From: Perognathus longimembris pacificus
Lineage: Eukaryota > Chordata > Mammalia > Rodentia > Heteromyidae
Assembly: GCF_023159225.1 (NCBI RefSeq)
Contig: NC_063167.1
Coordinates: 22,881,360 to 22,945,359 of the forward strand
Direction of reading: 5' to 3'
DNA: 64,000 nt
Positions 1 to 8,474 of this stretch are shown here, one piece after another. Every line of letters starts with the position of its first letter. Positions within the stretch are counted from its first letter, which is position 1. The translations under genes and the position numbers were made by a program. The notes under the pieces were generated by a model, which saw nothing but the letters and a program-made list of their open reading frames with translations, had not been told where the DNA came from and did no database searches.

Positions 1-340
1 GCTGGGGTGACTCCATGCCCAAGGGTCTGCCAGTGTGCACCAGCCCAGCCTGAGGGCAACTATGCCTTCACCAAGACTGCCAACTCTCTTACGCCTCTCC
101 CTAGACCTTCAATTCCTCCCCCAAGGGCCCCTCTGCTCAGGGCAGTGAGGGTCTGTCTATCTTAGCTCAAATCCCCAGAGAGGGTCACCCTGCAGCCCCC
201 TCCAGCCTGCCTTCCCCTGGCCCACTGCCCTCAGGCCTGCCACACACACCCTGGGACTAGCTCTGCTACAACAGGAGGTGCCAGGGCACTCTGCTTGGGG
301 TCAGTGGTGCAACGGAGTCAGGAACCTCTATACACACACG

Positions 341-385
<45 letters not shown>

Positions 386-779
386 CAGTCAGAGGGGTCT
401 GGCCTATTCCATTCCTGGGCCTTCCAGAGGAAGAGCTAGTGGCTGCCTACCTGGGGGGCCTCCTGGGGCCACTATGGTTCCAGCAACCCTGGGCAGAGGC
501 TCTAAGAGGCCGATCTGGGGACCCCGGTCCCCCGCAGGTCTCAGGCAGGGACATTGCTCCATGCCGTCTCCCTTGCCTGCCCGGGAACTTTGCAGCAGGC
601 ACTTGGGGGGCGTGGGGGGGGGGTGCGCAGAGGCAGGACAAGCGAGGGTGAGGGGGGCCAGCGAGTGCGGAATAGCAGAAAGATGGGGAGAGGGGAGCCG
701 AGCAGGCTGGGAGGCCCCGGGGCGCCTCTCCTCCACTCTGGAAAGGGGGTGTTCACTCGTTTTACAGGTGGGAAGCCAG
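1..779. other. Presumptive COL8A2 intron 1 sequence, no coding exon seen
   Basis: I recognise no exon here. By position it lies downstream, in minus-strand sense, of a splice donor at 935/934, so it would be the start of COL8A2 intron 1. It holds a (CA)n microsatellite and GC-rich single-copy sequence. Open frames here lack any recognisable protein. Confidence 0.4.
331..385. repeat. (CA)n microsatellite
   Basis: About 55 bases of nearly pure CA dinucleotide, interrupted by two CG variants near the left end. Confidence 0.95.
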
Positions 780-1190
780 GCTGCGCCTGAGCGGCTCTGT
801 GGCTGTCCGGGGCTGGAGCCCGGGAGGGACAGGCGCTCTAGAGGGTTCTCCGCGGGAGTGTGGGGCACAGGACCGGGATGGACGCGGGGCCCCGGGCGCC
901 TCCTGGGGTCCCTGGCACGGGCTCCGGGGGTTACCTGCAGGGCGGCCGCCGGGCGTCGTCGGGGTCCGCGCCGCCGGGGCTCCGCGTCGCTCTGCCCGCC
1001 GCCCGCCGCGGCCGCGGAGTGGGGGGACGGGGGAGGCGCGGCCGGGAGGGGCGGGCGGGGCGGGGCCTCACCCGCTCTTTCCACCGGCGCCGCCAGGGCC
1101 CGCGCCCCGCCCGCCCGGCGCCCCGCCCGCCACGCGCGGGTCCGACCCCAGCCCATCCCTGCCCCCAGGGCCACCTGTCCTGCCGGGAGG
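780..1190 (-). promoter_or_regulatory. COL8A2: CpG island, presumptive COL8A2 promoter
   Basis: Dense CpG, with GC boxes such as GGGGCGGGGC near 1060. A minus-strand splice donor lies inside it. In human, COL8A2 is transcribed on the minus strand and its 5' end lies roughly 11 kb beyond the TRAPPC3 3' end. Here the gap from the TRAPPC3 poly(A) signal is about 10 kb, so order, strand and spacing agree. The assignment rests on synteny, not on coding sequence. Confidence 0.5.
935..1080 (-). other. COL8A2: Candidate non-coding first exon of COL8A2
   Basis: On the minus strand the sequence reads CCTGCAG|GTAACC, a near-perfect donor, with the exon ending at 935. Upstream is GC-rich island sequence with no obvious start codon in frame with anything downstream, which fits a 5'-UTR exon. 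The right edge (transcription start) is a guess. Known biology: COL8A2 encodes the alpha-2 chain of the short-chain type VIII collagen of Descemet's membrane and vessel walls. Confidence 0.4.
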
Positions 1191-1234
1191 GAGAGAGAGG
1201 GTACGACGAGGTCCCCCAGGGGCGGCACAGATCC

Positions 1235-1400
1235 ACACAAGACCCCCCAAAGGTGCCCTGGGCAGACACAAGGCCCCCAAAGGTGCCCTGCGCAGACACA
1301 AGGCACCCCCCCAAAGGTGCCCTGGTCAGACACAAGGCACCCCCAAGGTGCCCTGGGCAGACAAAAGGCCCCCCCAAAGGTGCCCTGGGCAGACACAAGA
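1235..1400. repeat. VNTR, five copies of a 30-34 bp unit
   Basis: The core AAGGTGCCCTGGGCAGACAC recurs near 1250, 1280, 1315, 1344 and 1377. The copies are separated by C-rich spacers of variable length, differ by single bases, and sit just upstream (minus sense) of the presumptive COL8A2 promoter. Confidence 0.9.
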
Positions 1401-2283
1401 CCCAGTGGTCTGGTTGGCTGTAGGGAGCTCAGCCCAGGTGGCCTGCTAGAGCTGGTTAAACGTCACCTCCAGGGACCTGGGGACCCACAGGAGGGGCAGG
1501 GTGGATGGGATGTGCCTTGGAGAGCCCTCTGGATGGTGTAGGTAAGGTACAGCCACAGATTGGGCGGGGGGGGGGGGGGGGGGCGGGGCGCTGGCATAGT
1601 CCTGGCATGGCCCAAGGAGGAAGATGTGGGAAGAGGGAGGTTCAAGTATGAGAGAAGCTGGGGAAGGTCTGGATGTTGGGGTGAGGGACCTAGAAAGGCA
1701 GCCAGCAGTCAAGTTTCCCAGTAGAGATCTAGGAATTGTGGGGTCTAGGAGGAGTGTAGTGGGACTGAATGTGTGGGACTTCCATGCATGGAGAAGAGAT
1801 TTGGTCTAGATGTCAGGCTCCTTGGTGTATAGCTGGAAACTGAGACCAAGGGGTGAGGAGGACCCTTAGGAAGCAAGGCTTAGAGGGGGGCAACTTAACT
1901 GCATTGGCAAAGAATAGGTAGAGTTGGGTAGCTCATGCCTGTAACCCTAGCTGCACAAGAGGCGGGGCCCAGCTTGGGCAAAAGTCTGTGAGATTCCATT
2001 TCCAATTAACCAGCAAAGTGCTGGACTGCAGGCATGGTTCAGAGAGCTGATTTCAGGGGGTGGGCCGGCAGGGGTGGGTGGGTGGGGGCGCAGAGGAAGT
2101 CCGTAAACCAGGAGAAATACAAAGGCCAGCAAGACCCACAGAAGCAGTGAAGCATCCTTTGGGATGGGCAGTTATGGGTTGGTCTTTGGAGGGTAGTGCA
2201 GGGCAGTAGCCAGGCTGTTGAGGGTAAAGGAGCTCCACAAGGAAAGAGATGGAGGCAGTGAGGACAGTGAGAGTTGAGTCCAG

Positions 2284-2285
<2 letters not shown>

Positions 2286-2333
<48 letters not shown>
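2286..2333. repeat. (TG)n microsatellite
   Basis: Pure TG dinucleotide, about 24 units. Confidence 0.95.
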
Positions 2334-2334
<1 letters not shown>

Positions 2335-2769
2335 CTAAGTGGGAAGGAGTCAAGCCCTTTGCAGCTCCAGAAAAAGAGCAAGGGAAGCCCAGGGCAGGCT
2401 GTCTGTGGGTCAGGTCCACTCCATGGCCCCTTCCCCCTCCTACTGTCTGCCCTCCAAGGGCCTCCCACTTTGCTGTCCCCCTGCCAAGGTACACACCAAC
2501 CCCGCCACTCCTCATTGGGGCCTCTCGCCCTCACCCACCCCCAGAGCCTGGGCCTACTCCATCCCACCCTTTGGGTTGGGGGGCTGCCAGGGGCCTGGGA
2601 GTCTAGACTTCCAAGCCCAAGGGAGCTCCTGTGAAGCCAGGCTGGGACACTACCTGAGGAAGGGGAGGCCTGCTGGGCAGGGAGGTTAGGCCCACATGGG
2701 CAGGAGGTGGTTAACTAGGAAAACACCCACCCCACCCCCAGGGGAATGGAGTGAGAAACTGGCCCTGAA

Positions 2770-2900
2770 GCGGTGTCAGTGAGGACTGAGTGTTCAGACG
2801 ATGCTGGGCCTCTGGTGTTCAACTGCCTGGGTTCAAATTCAGCCACAACCATCATCAGCCAAGGGCACTTTCACAAGTCACTTAGCGTCTTGTGCCTCTG
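2770..2900 (+). repeat. MIR-like ancient SINE fragment
   Basis: Contains the MIR-type run 'tgcctgggttcaaattc', followed by a 'tcacttagcgtcttgtgcctc'-like core. Degraded, as expected of an old mammalian element. Confidence 0.5.
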
Positions 2901-3079
2901 TTTCTCTGTTATACTCTCTTAGGCTGTATGAAGATTCCGTTTGTTAATTCACATGAAAACATGCAGCTGTGTGAGCGTGAGCTGCTCACAGAGAGGAGAG
3001 GCACAATGGATGGGGCTGGGGAGGGAGGGCACACTGGCAGAGTCCCAAGGGCTTCCCACACTCACCCTCCCACCTGAAT

Positions 3080-3306
3080 CCCACTCCTGAGGCTTGAACT
3101 CAAGGCCTGGGAGCTGTCCTTGAGCCTTTGTGCTCAAGGCTAGTGCCCTACCATATTGAGCTGCAGTGTCATTTCCAGTTTTGTAGTGGTTAATTGGAGA
3201 TAAGTGTCTCACAGACTTTCCTGCCTGGGCTGGCTTTGAGCTATGGTCCTCAGAGCTCAGCCTTCTGAGGAGCTAGGATTACAGGTGTGAGCCATGGTGT
3301 CCAGCT
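3080..3306 (-). repeat. Type B SINE (7SL head + tRNA-like tail)
   Basis: Read on the minus strand it starts with the B1/Alu-like 'cacctgtaatcctagct' head and ends with a tRNA-like tail bearing the 'ctcaagg' B-box region. Moderately diverged. Confidence 0.85.
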
Positions 3307-3680
3307 CCACCCCTGAATCTTTTGAGGCCCTTTGGCCTGGGTCTAAGTGCCACTCACCATTCCCAGTAGCTTTCTGCCCAGTGCTCTTCGTGGAGACAAG
3401 GCTCTAGATCCTTCTCCTTTCACCCAGCTCTGGGATGTCAAGTCTGGGCCCTGTCCCATTGCCGAATCCTATGGCCTTAGAGTTCATTGCCAAGGGAAGG
3501 CTCCCCACCTCAAGGGAGCTCCTGCAGCCCAGGTCTCCCAGGCCTCTGGGACCTGACCCCAGAGACTGAAACAGCTGCCTCATGACCTTGTGACTGCAGT
3601 GACCTTGTCCACCAGTCTTTACTCAGAAAGCCTTAGGAGAAAACATGAGGCTCCTCCAGCCGGAGTCTGTCTACTGTCTC

Positions 3681-4491
3681 AAGAATCACCTCAGCAACAT
3701 CCCTGCTAGTAAAGGAAATGCAAATAAAAACAACCCTGAGATACCACCTCACCCCAGTTAGAATGGCCTATACTCTGAACTCAGGAAACAACAAATGCTG
3801 GAGGGGCTGTGGGGAAAGAGGAACCCTTCTCCATTGTTGGTGGGAGTGCAAATTAGTACAACCACTTTGGAGAACAGTATGGAGGTTTCTCAAAAAGCTC
3901 AATATAGACCTACCCTATGACCCAGCCATACCACTCCTAGGCATCTATCCTAAACAGCAAAATCCAAGATATCAAAAAGGCATTTGTACTTCCATGTTTA
4001 TCGCGGCACAATTCACAATAGCTAAAATATGGAAACAACCCAGATGCCCCTCCACAGACGAATGGATCCAAAAAATATGGTACTTATACACAATGGAATA
4101 CTACATAGCGATTAGGAATGGTGAAATACTGTTATTCGCAGGGAAATGGTCAGAACTCGAACAAATAATGTTGAGTGAGACAAGCCTAGAACACAGAAAA
4201 CAAAGGGGCATGATCTCCCTGATATATGACTGTTAACAAAGGGAGACGGAGAGACAGTAGAGATCAAGTCTGTGAATACTGTATATGTTCTTGATACATT
4301 GTATATTGCATATATGTCAACCTGACCTAGACAAGGGATAGAAAAACAGGTTGTAAGATATCATAAGAAATGTACACACTGCCCTACTATGTAACTGCAC
4401 CCTCTTTGCACAACACCTTGTAAAAAAATTTATGTCCAATTAATAAAAAAAAAAAGCCAGCACAGAAAAAAAAAAAAAAGAATCACCTCAG
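3681..4491 (+). mobile_element. 5'-truncated young LINE-1 with 14-bp target-site duplication
   Basis: The same 14 bases (AAGAATCACCTCAG) occur at 3681-3694 and 4478-4491 and bracket the insert. The insert carries the last 172 codons of L1 ORF2, a 3' UTR and two A-tracts separated by 10 bases. It is closely similar to the L1 end at 18341-18955, so this subfamily was active recently. Confidence 0.92.
3718..4236 (+). pseudogene. L1 ORF2 C-terminal fragment
   Basis: This is the C-terminal 172 residues of the L1 ORF2 protein (endonuclease/reverse transcriptase), open to its natural stop. The cysteine-histidine motif CX3CX7HX4C, typical of the ORF2p C-terminus, is intact at residues 27, 31, 39 and 44. 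The frame ends near 'MISLIYDC', equivalent to the usual ORF2p end. Endonuclease and RT domains are absent because of 5' truncation, so the copy cannot move by itself. Confidence 0.9.
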
Positions 4492-4739
4492 AACAAGGAC
4501 AGTCCAAACTCCCAGCCAGCCTGCCCCCACCACCTGCCACGCACTTCTTCCTTTCTTCTGTCCATGGCGGTGCCTGTGTCTGCTCTGCCACAAGCATCAG
4601 TGGCTAGCCATCTGATTAAAGAACTGAGCAGTGGTATGGAAGGGATGAATGGTTAAACTGGACTACAACAGGTCTAGAAACTTCTCAGTGTAGCCCCCCT
4701 GTAACCACACACTAGCACCCGCCTTATGGTTCAGGTCAT

Positions 4740-5020
4740 GGGGCTGAGTTGAGCAGACTGGGGTCTGGAGCCCAGTGTTGTTTCTCTGGGATTATGAGCA
4801 GGTAATTAATTTCTCCACACCTCAAATTCCAGCTCTGTGAGAGGGGGCTAACTCCAGTGGAAACAGCTGACACTCAAGGGCTCATTTCCATGCCAGGCAC
4901 TTACTGTGAGTGGTATTGTTGTCATCTCCACTTGGTAGATGGGAAAACGGAGGCTCAGAGGGGTTAACTGACTTACTCATGGTCACATAGCTAGGGAGTG
5001 AGCTACAATTTGACTTCAGG
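4740..5020. repeat. MIR-like fragments
   Basis: Contains the classic 'gatgggaaaacggaggctcagaggggttaa' type core split over 4930-4970, then 'gtcacatagctaggga'. This is ancient MIR sequence. Confidence 0.6.
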
Positions 5021-5067
5021 CAGGCTAATTCCCATCCTTCATCCCCTTTATTAATTAAAAAATTTCC

Positions 5068-5280
5068 CCCTGTGTATGCCAGTATTGAGGCTTAAACTCA
5101 GGGCCTGGGCTCTGTTCCTGAGCTTTTGTTTTTGCTCAAGGCTGATGCTCTACCATTTGAGTCACAGCTCTACTTCTGGCTTTTTGGTGATAAGAGTTTC
5201 ACTGACTTTCCTGTCCAGGCTGGCTTTGAACTATGATCTTCAGGTCTCAGCCTCCTAAGTATCTACAGGCATGAGCGTCC
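5068..5280 (-). repeat. Type B SINE
   Basis: Minus-strand 7SL head plus tRNA-like tail, diverged. Confidence 0.8.
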
Positions 5281-5644
5281 CTCTCTTCCCTTTTAGCACC
5301 ACGTTATAGGAGCTCCTGGAAGAAGCAGTGAGCTCTCTTCACCAAGTGAAGACACAAAGTCTGTAATTCAGAAAGAAGGCCACCCATCGCCCCATCATGC
5401 TGGGGCCCTGATCTCAGATCTCTAACCTTCAGACTGTGAGAGATAAATACTGTTTAAACCAGAGAGAGTAATAACATAATTAATTAATATAACCCTGACA
5501 CACGGTAATGGCTCAACTAACCAGGCACTGAATAATAAATGTCCATATTCATCATTACTAACATTTACTATGAAATCATAACCTTTATTTCTATTACCAG
5601 TATTAACTCATTCCTGCTCTATCTATAATAAGAAAACCCTCAGA

Positions 5645-6094
5645 GCTAGGCACTGGTGGTTCATGCTGTAATCTTAGCTACTCAGGAGGCTGGTATCTGA
5701 GGGTTACAGTTCAAAGCCAGCCTGGGCAGAAAAGCCCATGAGACTCCTCTCCAGTTATCCACCAAAAAGCTGGAAGCGGGCTGGGGATATAGCCTAGTGG
5801 CAAGAGTGCCTGCCTCGGATACACGAGGCCCTAGGTTCGATTCCCCAGCACCACATATACAGAAAACGGCCAGAAGCGGCGCTGTGGCTCAAGTGGCAGA
5901 GTGCTAGCCTTGAGCGGGAAGAAGCCAGGGACAGTGCTCAGGCCCTGAGTCCAAGGCCCAGGACTGGCCAAAAAAAAAAAAAATCAAAAAGCTGGAAGTG
6001 AGCTGTGAACCAAGTGGGAGAGTACAGATTTGAACAAAAAAACTGAGAGAGGTCAAGACCATAAGTTCTAGCCCTAGTGCCAGCACGTGCACAC
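5645..6094 (+). repeat. Type B SINE interrupted by a younger SINE
   Basis: The 7SL-type head runs to 5776, and the tRNA-like tail resumes at 5985 after the insertion. The tail runs into the purine microsatellite at 6095. Confidence 0.85.
5777..5984 (+). repeat. Type A SINE (ID-like + tRNA-like dimer), nested
   Basis: Young copy starting 'gggctggggatat' and ending in an A13 tail. It is flanked by a perfect 14-bp duplication (CAAAAAGCTGGAAG) at 5763-5776 and 5985-5998, inside the type B element. Confidence 0.93.
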
Positions 6095-6268
6095 AAAAGA
6101 GAGAAAGAAAGATAGAAAGAAGGGAGGGAGGGAGGGAAAGAGGGAGGGAAGAAGGAAGGAGAGAAGGAAGGAAGGAAGAAAGAAAGAAAGGAAGGAAGGA
6201 AGGAAGGAAGGAAGGAAGGAAGGAAGGAAGGAAGGAAGGAAGGAAGGAAGGAAGGAAGGAAAGAAAGG
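6095..6268. repeat. (GGAA)n / GA-rich microsatellite
   Basis: Polypurine tract with about 18 clean GGAA units in its right half. It is joined directly to the 3' end of a SINE, so it probably grew from that element's A-rich tail. Confidence 0.93.
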
Positions 6269-7133
6269 CAGGCAGCCTCTGGCTGTGGCCCTGGGCTTGG
6301 AGCAGGGGAGGACCGGGGACTGCCCCTTGCCACCCCTCTCTCTGGCAAGCCAAGGAGAGGGATGTTTGCACAGATGTGTGGCCAGGGGCGTGTGAATGGT
6401 CTGGGAGAGGGTGCGGTGCTGGTAAATTCCCACTCCACCAGGAATTCTGTCCCTGACTCCCACATGTGCTAGAGGACTGGACTCCTTGCTCCAAGGACTT
6501 CCTGGGAAGTCCTTCCCTCTGTCTAACTCTTGTTCCTTGACTTTGGTTGCTGGGGCCTCTCCTCCAGAGCCCAGGAGCTGGAAACAGCCTTCCACAGTCC
6601 CCCTCCCCCCCCACCCGTCCTTCTCCCCATTTCTACCCCAGGGGATCTCCCAGCTCCATCTTCAAAAATCTCAGTAATGCGCTGGAAATTAAAGTTACCT
6701 TAACCATTCTAATCTTATAACAATTTTGCTTCAATCAACATCTAAATGTGACCACATGTGCCCAGACCACCCAGTGGCTTGGTTGGAGGGAGGGGAAGTC
6801 TGCTCTTTTGGGGGGGTGGCAGGCAGAGGTCTGCTCTCAGGCATGGCCTGCTCCAGGTGGGGAGGGAAGTTCCAGGGGAGAGGTCTCCTGGGTCACTGGG
6901 CCCTCCCTCTGCTCTCATCTGGCCTGCTCACACTGAACAACCCTTTCCCTCTCCACCTTCCCAAGGGCGGGGTACATGCTCTTCTCAGCAGGTGGGCTGG
7001 TGTTCTGGGGGGCTGGGAGGTGATGCTGCACAGACACATGGAGGCCAGGGCTGGCTTTGTGGGACTCACATTGGGCTCCCACTCACAAAAGCCTGCTTTA
7101 ATGCTCTGCTAGTTGCCCAGAAATTCCTAACAA
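6269..7133. other. Single-copy intergenic sequence
   Basis: No exon, SINE or other recognised feature apart from short C and G runs. Confidence 0.5.
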
Positions 7134-7252
7134 TTTCCTTCCTTCCTTCCTTCCTTCCTTCCTTCCTTCCTTCCTTCCTTCCTTCCTTCCTTCCTTCCTT
7201 TCTCTTTCCCTTCCTCCCTCCCTCCTTCCCTCCTCTTTCTCCTTCCTTCTTT
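7134..7252. repeat. (TTCC)n microsatellite
   Basis: About 16 pure CCTT units followed by diverged CT-rich units. It abuts the T-tract that is the tail of the minus-strand SINE at 7256. Confidence 0.93.
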
Positions 7253-7255
7253 CTT

Positions 7256-7417
7256 TTTTTTTTTTTTTGCCGGTCCTGGGCCTTGGACTCAGGGCCTGAG
7301 CACTGTCCCTGGCTTCTTCCCACTCAAGGCTAGCACTCTACCACTTGAGCCACAGCGCCGCTTCTGGCCATTTTCTGTATACATGGTGCTGGGGAATCGA
7401 ACCATATCCCCAGCCCT
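7256..7417 (-). repeat. Type A SINE, internally deleted
   Basis: Minus-strand copy with a clear tRNA-like tail. About 35 bases of the ID-like half are missing. Confidence 0.85.
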
Positions 7418-7431
7418 CCTTCCTTCTTTCT

Positions 7432-7625
7432 TTTTGCCAGTCCTGGAGCTTGAACTCAGGGCCTGAGCACTGTCCCTGGGCCAGTTTGTGCTCAAGGCTA
7501 GTGCTCCACCACTTGAGCCACAGCTCCACTTCCTGCTTTTTCTGTGTTTGTGGTACTGAGGAATCAAACCCAGGACTTTATGCATGCTAGGCAAGCGCTC
7601 TACCACTGAGCCACACTCCCAGCCC
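7432..7625 (-). repeat. Older type A SINE
   Basis: Older diagnostic forms ('gtactgaggaatcaaaccc', 'gcatgctaggcaagcg') distinguish it from young copies. Confidence 0.85.
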
Positions 7626-7639
7626 TCTTTCCTTCTTTC

Positions 7640-7831
7640 TACGTGACAGTGCCGGGACTCACGTTCTGTTTTAGCTTTCTCACTCAAGGCTGGCACTCTA
7701 CAAGTTGAGCTACACCTCCACTTCCAGCCCTTTTGCTGGTTAATTGGAGAGAAGACTTTCTGCCTGAACATGATCCTTGCAGCTCAGCCTCCTGAGTAGT
7801 TAGGATTACAGGTGTGAGCCACCACCACCCC
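7640..7831 (-). repeat. Type B SINE, diverged
   Basis: Minus-strand element ending in 'ggattacaggtgtgagccacc'. Confidence 0.8.
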
Positions 7832-8129
7832 TTGTTAACAATTTCCGAATGAAAGGCTCCACATTTACATTTCGCATGGATCCCACCAGATTACATTGCT
7901 GGTCATATTTAACAAGCCCATACACTCTTTTTATGGACCCCTCCACTCTGTACTAACAGTCAACACCTACTCAATGGATATTTGCATTTCCAGCACCTAC
8001 ATGGCACTCAGGATTCAGGAATGAAAAGTACAGACAAGCTTGGCTTCACAAAACTGTCCTCCCCACGCATTCACTCACATGCCATACAACAGGTGTGCAA
8101 GACAGAGCCCAGCCCACAAAGCTCAGGGT

Positions 8130-8235
8130 AACCCTAACTGCCAGTTAGAGAATATTCAGTATGTGCCAAGAAATTTACATCCTCAAAACAATCAGCAAGG
8201 TAAGCAATATTATTCCCATTTTTCAGATTAAAAAG
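8130..8235 (-). repeat. MIR-like fragment
   Basis: Contains 'tatgtgccaagaaatttacatcctca' type sequence, split by divergence, and 'attcccatttttcagat'. Confidence 0.45.
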
Positions 8236-8244
8236 ATGGGCAGC

Positions 8245-8474
8245 CGGGCACCAGTGGCTCACACCTGTAATCCTAGCTACTTAGGAGGCTGAGATGTGAG
8301 GATTATGGTTCAAAGCTAGTCCGGTCAGGAAAGTACATGAGACTCTTACCTCCAATTAATCACCAGAAAACCAGAAGTGGCTCTGTGGCTCAAGCAGTAG
8401 AGCATTAGCCTTGAGCTGAAGAGCTCAGGGACAGCACCCAGGCCGAGTTCAAGCCCTCAACTGGAAAAAAAAAC
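8245..8474 (+). repeat. Type B SINE
   Basis: Starts 'gccgggcaccagtggctcac'. Full 7SL head, then a tRNA-like tail and a short A tract. Confidence 0.9.

Larger units (their letters stand above)
1401..3079. other. Intergenic sequence without a recognised gene
   Basis: Contains an 18-base G run near 1566-1583, a degraded 7SL-type fragment near 1925-2050, a (TG)n tract at 2286-2333 and an old MIR-like stretch at about 2770-2900. No exon with splice signals or known protein was recognised. Confidence 0.6.

Noticed and set aside
404..1396. Long open frames on both strands around the presumptive COL8A2 island
   Set aside because: Explained by high GC and by the VNTR translated in several frames; no recognisable domain.
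1235..1400. CRISPR-like pattern of spaced repeats
   Set aside because: Spacers are short C-runs, not unique sequence, and the genome is mammalian.
2274..2689. Frames with Cys-Val repeats at the TG tracts (also near 33494)
   Set aside because: Translation of dinucleotide repeats.
5904..6614. Frames encoding long Pro-Ser-Phe-Leu repeats
   Set aside because: Direct translation of the GGAA/TTCC microsatellite and SINE tail.
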